The notes beneath the pieces were generated by a model. It saw only the letters and a list, made by a program, of their open reading frames with translations, ran no database searches and was not told where the DNA came from. A program made the position numbers and the translations under genes. DNA of 64,000 bases from Dipteris shenzhenensis (lineage: Eukaryota; Polypodiophyta; Polypodiopsida; Gleicheniales): NCBI GenBank assembly GCA_047967505.1, contig CM106539.1, one strand, 5' to 3'. Shown here piece after piece: positions 56,745-64,000 of this stretch. The number at the start of each line of letters is the position of its first letter. The stretch's first letter is position 1.

Positions 56745-57154
56745 TTTTTTTCATCTCAAATTGGACATGAATATATGAGCTTCAAAGGCTTGATGTACAC
56801 ACTCTTATATTTTTATTCTCTATGAGATCAAACATGTATGAAAATTAAAAAAAAATTGTCACTGGAAAAAACTAACTTTTAAAGCCTATATAAGTAAAAA
56901 ACCTCTCTGGAAAACGTCGCTATAAAATAGTATATCAGTGTCACTATATAGCGACACTTAAAAGTCGCTATATAGCGACTTTTGTAATAGTCGCTATATA
57001 GCGACTTTTGTAATAGTCGCTATATAGTGACGTTTGTCTAACATCGCTATATAGCGATGCTTTACGAGACGCACTTTTCATACCAACAATTAGCACCGCG
57101 CGCGCGCTAAACATCGGTACGTAAACGTCACAATAGGATACGTGTGTAGTAGTG
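56745..57154. promoter_or_regulatory. Subterminal region B of C4
   Basis: GTCGCTATATAGCGACTTTT is repeated directly, with related sites at about 56915-57060. GCGCGCGCGCTAAACATCGG follows, and the end reads GATACGTGTGTAGTAGTG. Confidence 0.7.
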
Positions 57155-57415
57155 ATTCATATGAAATTTTTGTAAGTATATAACTAAGTATTATGAGAAT
57201 GAACCATCGTACTTGAAATGTGAAACAGCATAAAACTTTGATAAACCATTCAAAAATGAACTTTACATTACATATTATTAATAAGAAATGAAACAATAAG
57301 GATGTACAAGCCTTTTTTATGTACAATTTTTTTTTTCTTTGTATAAAAAGAACACATATTTACAAAGCACACGGCACTAAAACACACTGTGGTAGAAGCA
57401 TCATGATCGGAAGGG
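57155..57415. repeat. Right flank of C4, continuing the repeat seen at 37102
   Basis: 57155-57330 matches 37133-37310 (AATGAACCATCGTACTTGAA, CAATAAGGATGTACAAGCC). After a T-run the two diverge, and this side leads into the 3' end of the RPA-like gene. Confidence 0.75.
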
Positions 57416-59025
57416 CTAGGCAGGAACATTATGCAACGGAATAAACGTTGCAACTACACCATGCATGTTGACTAAGAACCTACCCTCAATTTTCTTGTCG
57501 AAGAGTTCCGACTTCAAGTATTGCATGTCATCCTCTAACATCTCAATAAAAGGGCGTGGCAAGTCCAAGACCTTATCAACCCAGATGTCTTTTAGCATGA
57601 TATCTACAATTCCACCATCTAGACTGGTAATAATGCCTTTCACCTTTGGAATTTTCTCCAAGAGCGTAACTCGGTTGCATGTCAGACAGCATGCTACAGT
57701 GTTGTCTTTTGAAAATTTTCCTTCTTTACGCATATTGCATATAGGTTCATAGAGTGTCGAGTTGATTCCGACGACACTGAGCATGCCACTCACCTTCATA
57801 CAAAATGTTGACGAAGCAAATTATCAACAGAATTAGATAATTTCACTAATTATCACAAATGCTATGGGCCAGTAGAGCATACTTGATTGCCATAACCTAT
57901 TTGTTGAATGTGCTGGTGGAACACACGAGCCAGCCTTGCAGAGATAGATGGAATTCGAGCTGTGACTAGAATGGTCTAATCTAACATGTTTAGTGCGATT
58001 GGCTGGCTGTTCTTCTTGATGCCAACATTTCTCAGTATAAAGTGACAGATTCCGGCAGCTTTAAATGTTTCAGCGATTTTCACAGTCGGAATGTTTGTTG
58101 CTCCAAAATGTCAGCTACTTCAAACAAGGAAAAGTCAAAATAGGTTTTGCATTAAGGATAAAAGAGAAGCTAAGATTTATAGATAAAAGAGAGGCTAAGA
58201 TGTACAGTATGCATAATGGTTGGAGGAGAGGTAATTGCAGTAAGCAAATACCGTTATCAAAGTCCTCCGCATCCTCACCATCGCCAACAATCAGCTCATC
58301 CATCTACCGGATTGAACTGCCAAGCTTGATGACCGTAATTGCAACTGTTGCCAAGGGGAGATAATTTATTTGGCCTTTATTGATGAGCTCCTTACATTCT
58401 TCCTTGTACTTGCAAATGGTCATTGTCCGAACGAACATTGGATTAACTATAAATGGCTCACACCGTTCGATCCTGGTGGAAGGATCAAAAACCAACGTGA
58501 AGTCAGCTATCCCTCCGTCATTCCGAGTATTTCTATTGCATACAGAATAGTTGGTTATTCCGATACAATCACCAACATTAAGGGTTTTGACGAAATCCAC
58601 ATAGTAGACCTCACCTATTGCGAGGGTGATGCAACCATTTCCCTCTCTGTAAGTAAGATCTAGCTTTAAGCTTTTGGGGTAGCCGACATTCTGTAAAGTC
58701 CATGTGCCGTACTTGTTAAGAACTCTCCCTTCAAATATTCCATTTCTAACAAATAAGTCTATTTCATCAATTGATAGAGGCCTATCAATCAGAGAATACT
58801 CAATGTGTGTACTTGCTTGGTCCGATGATTCTAAGGATAAGATATTGGGAGATCTCTCATCCTTCGGGGCCTCTAACTTCATTCTCTTATCGTCTCTCCC
58901 ATCAACATTCGGAAAGTAGTGCTTCACGAAACATTTATCAATGGTTATGATAGCACTACTAGACGATTTTACATCAGCATCATAGCCACTAGCGCCTTCA
59001 ACTTGGATGAAAGAGTTGCTCATCT
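57416..59025 (-). pseudogene. RPA70-like single-strand DNA-binding protein, two in-frame TAGs
   Basis: I read three phase-compatible exons: 58252-59025, 57883-58100 and 57416-57793, about 455 codons plus an unseen start. Residues about 75-245 of exon A resemble DNA-binding domain A of RPA70: IFEGRVLNKYGTWT, EVYYVDFVKTLNVGD, DFTLVFDPSTRIERCE, LPLATVAITVIKLGSSI. Exon C has a Cys pattern (PICN then CCLTCNR) like the zinc-bearing OB fold. RPA binds single-stranded DNA in replication and repair. TAG at 58304-58306 and at 57976-57978 lie inside otherwise open exons. Plant Helitrons often carry RPA-like genes, so this may be transposon cargo; no Rep/helicase is in view. The RPA assignment is from motif pattern and is divergent. 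Confidence 0.5.
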
Positions 59026-60425
59026 CTGTAAAAAACAAGCATTGTTCTAAAACTCATCACAAACTAGATACTATAAATTTAGCTTATAAACCATTCATCA
59101 CGTAAGCACTACTTCTACATGCAATCTTAAAATTGAGATTTTAAAGTACTTCTGATAGTAGCACTTTAAAAAGATAAAATTGAACGATAAAAGGAAATTT
59201 TTAGCATATATATTTGAAGCCTCTTCCAACATAAGATGGTAGTAGGAAATAAATATTAAGATATTCTAAAATTATTATGTCGACATGTTCTTGTAACAAA
59301 GCTTAGATTTTATTACTTTCAGTGCTATGTACAACATGTGTAATGTGTACCACTTACCTTGAAAGTGATATGTATAAACTACACCACTTATCTTGAAAGT
59401 GATATGTACAACAATATGTATACAATGTACTACTTACCTTGAAAGTGCTAACCGTACAAGTGCATGTGTGTACTTATAAACTCCGAAAAACCTAATGCCC
59501 TTGTGGTTTCATAGTACTAGGGTTTCTCGTAGTCTTGTTCTTGGTTTTCTTATACTTGACAACCTTTCTCTTCTGTGCCTTCTTCCTAGTGTTGATGGAT
59601 CTCAAGTTTGAAGATCCATCGGAAGATGTGGTCTCTGGAGACATCGTTGGAAGGGACTGCTAAAAAGTGATGCTTTGTGTTCACCTCCTAAGTTCTTAAG
59701 ATGATGTATGGACACTGCAGTACTTTCTCAATGCAACCATAAAGCTTGAGTAAAAGTAACTGCATGACAGTACAAAATATTATCAAATCATACATGAAAT
59801 ACACCGCATAGTTTAAGTGAAGAAGCCATCCATGTAGACTTCATTTATTATATGAAATTTAAGAATAAGAAAGCATGATTTACCGTTTAGAATGAGTACT
59901 GATGAGCAACATGCAATCAATTCAACATTGGGGTGAACAAAACTAGGTATGTATGCATTCGTAATATACGAACCAACAACTGATGAATCTGAATATAAAA
60001 CACGTGTTATAATCTAGCGCTGAAAAAACATTCTTCGGAAATCCTGTTGATAAATTATGTTTGCTATCTTTGGTATGTCTTGCAACTACTTCAGGTAAGA
60101 AAAAAGGGCTGCTCGCTGCTAAAGCCACCCCAAAAACAAAAAAACCTAATTGGAACAAATATCCTTTATATTATTTTGAAAGACACTCTTTACATCTAAG
60201 TTGTGAATGCTAGTTTGTATACCTCTATTCTAAAAGCCACTCTCTACGTTCACATATAGTTGGGCTGTAAAAATTTCAAGGATGTAAGAGCCCAACATAG
60301 AATCTCTATAAGATAATTATAAGTAAACGGCCATACGTTCATGGGGTTAAATCAACAACTTGCATCTAAGCCTTTACATTTCATTAATCTACAAGGGTCG
60401 CACAAGAAAGAAAAATCCCATCCAA
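59026..60425. other. Upstream region of the RPA-like gene; no certain gene
   Basis: 59026-59211 is the intron part duplicated at 21.8 kb. Near 59330-59455 the minus-strand word CACTTTCAAGGTAAGT occurs three times within a 45-60 bp repeat; each copy looks like a splice donor (one has GATAAGT). A 50-codon minus-strand frame (59492-59644) starts MSPETTSSDGSSNLRS and is Lys/Arg-rich (RKKAQKRKVVKYKKTKNK), which could be an upstream exon with a nuclear signal, but no clear in-phase donor joins it to exon A. The rest is AT-rich. Confidence 0.4.
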
Positions 60426-60586
60426 TGTTAGGACTTGTTCTTGTATATGTAGAATGTGTTAGAGCTATATATAGCTTGCCCTAACTTGAACTAGGTCTCA
60501 CCTATATATATGTAACTAGTGATCAATATGAATCAGTCTTTGGGAGTCTATTAGGTGTGTCTATCATCTCTTCTTCTCTCTCAACA
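60426..60586 (+). repeat. 5' LTR of copia element (161 bp)
   Basis: It runs from TGTTAGGACTTG to CTCTCAACA, with TG...CA borders that form the short inverted pair TGTT/AACA. It contains TATATATAGC near 60464 as a possible TATA box. The left border is inferred from the TG rule because the 3' LTR cannot be compared. Confidence 0.75.
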
Positions 60587-60598
60587 TGGTATCAGAGC
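60587..60598 (+). other. Primer-binding site, initiator Met tRNA
   Basis: TGGTATCAGAGC directly follows the LTR and is the standard complement of the 3' end of plant initiator methionine tRNA. Confidence 0.95.
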
Positions 60599-61239
60599 TA
60601 CAAAGGTTTTGCTATTGTATGCTCACTGTAATGAAGAAAGACAGGAAGTATTACTTGTTGATTTGATTACATAGCACTTTTAGTATCTCATCGCTTATTT
60701 TCTCTTGTCGATTTCGACATGTCTAACTTGATGTGGTTTTTTGGAGGTCTTCTGGTGCAAATTTGAGAAAGTTATCAGTGGCAAATGGATCGTAGATCAT
60801 TTGCAAAGTGTAGCTCTCATCATGCTCTTCATTCTGTGCACTTAAACGCCCTAATCGGATTTCGGAGCAGAAAGTTACGTCAATTTTTGTGATGACTACT
60901 TTTTTCTTGTCTTCGTGATCGGATGCTCATACTGCTTTTTGCCAAGAATCTCATAGCTTCGTGATAAACGTATTGGTTTCATGATCAGCACAGTAGTAGT
61001 GCTTTTCGCCAAAAATACCTTCGTTTCGTGATCGACAAGTTCTGCTTTTCTCCAAAAATATCGCGGTTTTGTGATCAACAAGCTCAAAGCACTTTCTTGG
61101 CATGCATGCTATTTCTAGTTTACTCCCATCTCACGTTCTATCCTTTTTTTGGGGTATCTCGAGTTCTATATTTTCATAGCAACCATTGTATTCTTGATCA
61201 TTGACGTGAGCTCTGACAAACGTATTCTTTCGAAGTATG

Positions 61240-64000
61240 ATGGCAACGTCTATAATCATCAACAGCTTTCCTTCTGGCCAACAATTTGTTGGTCTGTTTC
61301 AAGGACACAGTTTTCCTAGTTAAAAAGTGAAGATGTTATTGATACTCGAAGGTGATAATCTTTCAGATATTGTTCTTGGTGATCTCGTTTGTCCATCCCA
61401 ACCTGTTGATGCAACTCCGAATCATGCTCTTGTGACTCAAGGCCCTCTCTTTGACCAATGGAGATCTAACTCTACTGATTGGCGTTCTCGTGATAAAGTA
61501 GCCCGTCGGTATATTTTATCTGCTCTACATGATTCTCTTATGCTGGATGTATTTGCCCTTCCTTCTTCTCATGCACTATGGGAATATCTCGTTTCTACTT
61601 TTGAGAAGAAATCTGTACAGAGATTCTTTATCTTCGTAATCTTTTGAGCACTCCGTACAAAGTTGGAGCTCCTATGACAACTCATATTTACTCATTCAAG
61701 AATATCGTCAATCAACTTGTTGCTGCTGGTGCACCTGTTCCACGAAATCAATTGGTGACCTATCTTCTCGACACAGTCGAGGATCCAATATATGATAATA
61801 ATGTTACCATCCTTTCCAACAAAAACGAGATTGATTTTGATCAAACATGTATTTCTTTGATTGAGTACACTCAAAGACGCGAGCATCGTAAAGACCCTCA
61901 TGAATCTGTCATGAGAACAACGGATGATGTAGATTCAGAGACAGCTTGTGTTGCTCGCAAGCGTCCTTTCTCCAAATATGAACATGGTGGTTATGGACGT
62001 GGTGGTCATCCATATAGAGGTGGCGATTCTTCTCGTCTCAAATATCCTGAGAAACATTGTTCTTACTGTGATAAGCATGGTCATGTCATCTCTAATTGTT
62101 GGGCTCGGCAATATGATGAGGAACATGGTGTTACCACTAAGCAACCCCGCTCATCTAATAATTCTCCTTGCGAATATTGTGGCGGAAATCATCCATCCTT
62201 TCAGTGTTACAAGAGGCGTTATGATCGCAAACGTACTCAAGCATATGCTGCTCAACAACAAGATGACCATATGCATCAAGAGGCAAATCATATTTGTTCT
62301 GATGTCTCTCCAGAAAGGATACTTCATGTTCGAGATGGTTCCACTTTTATTGTTGATTCTGGTGCTACTGGTAATATGACATATCAATCTCAATGGTTAC
62401 ATAATTATCATGCTCTTCCTCACAAGAAATTGGTTTATCTTACTGATGACACTACTTGTCAAGTCATGGGTGTTGGTGATTTATATCTTGGCACTTTTTC
62501 TTCAACAAGAGTCTTGAAAGGCGTTCTCCATGTTCCAGATCTTCAGAGAAATCTTCTTTCTGTTGCACGACTTGTTGATCTTGGTCTCTTTATTGGCTTT
62601 GACCACACACAGTGTCGGATTGAAAAAGATGGACATACCATAGCAGTTGCTCCTCGGAATGGTAACCTCTTTCAACTTTCCTTAAATGATGATATTGCTC
62701 ATGTGGTTACGGCCCCTGGTGATCTGGACTACAAGCTATGGCATCATCGTTTTCTTCATTCGGATTTTGCCAAGCTACTTGCTATAAATCGTCATGATCT
62801 TGTGGATGGTATGAATCTCCTAGCTCGTCCTCACATGGGCCTCGTGAATATTGCGCTCTTGGCAAGCATCATCGAAAACCCTTTCATGCATCTACTTCAA
62901 CTCATTCATATGCTTTATTGGATCTTGTTCATAGTGATATATGTGGACCTTTTCCTCCATCCAAGTCTTTCTACAGGTATTTCATCACTTTCATTGATGA
63001 TTGGTCAAGATATACAATTGCATTTCTCTTGCGATATAAGTCAGAGGCCTTATTAGTATTCAAGCAATATAAAACTACTGCGAAACTTCATACTAGTTTT
63101 TGGATCATGACCCTTCATAGTGACAACGGTGGAGAATATATTTCTAATCTTTTTAATGATTATTACATTGAGTGTGGCATTCATCGTGAATATACTGTTC
63201 CATACTCTCCTCAACAAAATGCTCATGCAGAGCGTAAGAATCGCACTTCTCTTGATGCTATGCGATGTATGCTCCTTCATTCTGGATTATCTCGAAGCTT
63301 TTGGGCGAAAGCACTTCTGACAGCCATCTTTGTGCAAAATCATCTTCCTACAACTGCACCTTCTGGTCAGATACCAATCACAGCTTGGATAGGGGAGACT
63401 CCTTCTATATCACATTTTTGAACTTTTGGTTGCATTGCTTATATTCATGTACCAAAAGAGACACGGAAAAAGCTAGATCTTCCTGGCAAAAAGTTCATAT
63501 TCATTGGATATTCTCCGAATTCTAAAGGTTATAAATTCTATGATCCCTCTTCTAAGAAGGTGATAATCAATCATGATGCCATATTCAATGAGCAGGTAAT
63601 GGGAGGGGCATGGTCTACCGAGGATGCAGAGGACACTGAGTCCTTACTTTCTGCCTTTCCTTTTCTATTTGATAATGATTCCACTTCTGATGTCATTACT
63701 ACTCGTTCATCTGATGGCATCACTGCTACTCCATCTACAGAGGAATCTCTTCACAATCTTGATTTGGATCTTGCACATATACAGGCCTCTGATCATAGTG
63801 TTGATATTTATGTTGATCTGCCTATTGATTTTGAACATGGTTCTACTCATGATTGTGTTGATGACTTTGAAATCATTGATCATGCAATGGTTGCTCATGA
63901 AGACCCTACTACTTATACAGAAGCTATCTCTTCTGCACAAAAGAGTCAATGGCAAGAGGCAATGGAAGCTAAATATGATTCTTTGATCTCTAAAGGTACA
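61240..64000 (+). pseudogene. copia gag-pol, broken
   Basis: The gag region starts near 61220 (frame SKYDGNVYN) but is interrupted by stops near 61321 and a frame change near 61622. From 61644 the frame has two zinc knuckles (CSYCDKHGHVISNC and CEYCGGNHPSFQC), the protease motif FIVDSGATGNM (aspartate 237-239 of that frame), and the GAG-pre-integrase part (LWHHRFLH). A frame change near 62843 leads into integrase; there the first Cys of the CxxC pair is Arg (REYCALGKHHRKPF). Integrase D-D-E residues are present in LVHSDICGPF, LHSDNGGEY and PQQNAHAERKNR. TGA at 63419-63421 breaks the following core. A Ser/Thr/Asp-rich linker leads to the start of reverse transcriptase (WQEAMEAKYDSL) at the window edge. 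Confidence 0.85.

Larger units (their letters stand above)
37745..57154 (+). mobile_element. CACTA transposon copy C4, complete, carrying nested C5
   Basis: It runs from CACTACAAGGCATAGGCC at 37745 to GTGTAGTAGTG at 57154. The three bases before (ATT, 37742-37744) and after (ATT, 57155-57157) form the 3-bp target duplication expected of CACTA elements, and removing the element restores the repeat seen at 37106. Without C5 and its duplicated TAT the element is about 9.47 kb. Confidence 0.95.
60426..64000 (+). mobile_element. Ty1/copia retrotransposon, 5' part
   Basis: The element starts with a short LTR, then a primer-binding site, a leader of about 650 bp, and gag-protease-integrase in copia order. 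The window ends at the start of reverse transcriptase. The right LTR and the target duplication are outside the window. Several frameshifts and a stop mark it as inactive. Confidence 0.9.

Noticed and set aside
59943-60158. 71-codon hydrophobic minus-strand ORF
   Set aside because: No family resemblance, and it overlaps AT-rich intergenic DNA next to the LTR.
1-64000. tRNA or rRNA genes
   Set aside because: I scanned for cloverleaf B-box words and rRNA landmarks and saw none I could support; the only tRNA-like word is the copia primer site.

Overview
The window looks like plant nuclear DNA made almost entirely of transposable elements. The evidence is GT-AG introns, several CACTA (En/Spm-type) DNA transposons with tnp2/Transposase_21, DUF4218 and DUF4216 coding sequence, a Ty1/copia element with an initiator-Met-tRNA primer site, and TTTAGGG-type repeats. 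I cannot name the species. The DUF7869-type gene at 16.9-19.0 kb weakly suggests a non-flowering land plant. No ordinary single-copy host gene is certain; the best candidate is an RPA70-like gene at 57.4-59.0 kb.

Layout: (1) <1-5316, CACTA copy C1, inverted, with an intact TNPA-like gene. (2) 5317-10843, a second CACTA-like family (D1) that C1 interrupts. (3) 10844-16900, mostly non-coding, with two tandem duplications, a long hairpin and two coding-like relics. (4) 16900-19305, a decayed DUF7869-type gene. (5) 19430-19516, a scrap of protein-primed family B DNA polymerase, cut by a foldback element (19517-21636) whose arms carry telomere-like repeats. (6) 21640-21992, a fragment copied from the RPA-like gene. 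(7) 22120-29360, C2, truncated and missing transposase exons 1-2. (8) 29618-37101, C3, with its right part lost. (9) 37102-37744, sequence related to the C4 target site. (10) 37745-57154, C4 (TSD ATT), containing C5 (41275-51210, TSD TAT) nested in its spacer. (11) 57155-59025, the RPA-like gene. (12) 60426-64000, the 5' part of a copia element.

The five C-family copies share one plan. Terminus A is CACTACAAGGCATAGGCC and terminus B is CACTACTACACACGGATCC. Two genes diverge from the middle: an eight-exon transposase of about 1,130 codons and a three-exon TNPA-like (Transposase_24-type) gene. Between them lie a conserved 31-bp palindrome and 1-2.5 kb of CATAAG/CATGAG microsatellite. An 18-bp palindrome, CGTCGCTATATAGCGACG, clusters at both ends and again just upstream of the transposase start, so one factor could bind the ends and control the promoter. 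D1 shows the same logic with a different palindrome, GCGTCTATAGACGC.

Nearly every transposase copy is broken, often by CGA-to-TGA changes as expected of methylated, silenced DNA. Only the C1 TNPA-like gene reads through cleanly.
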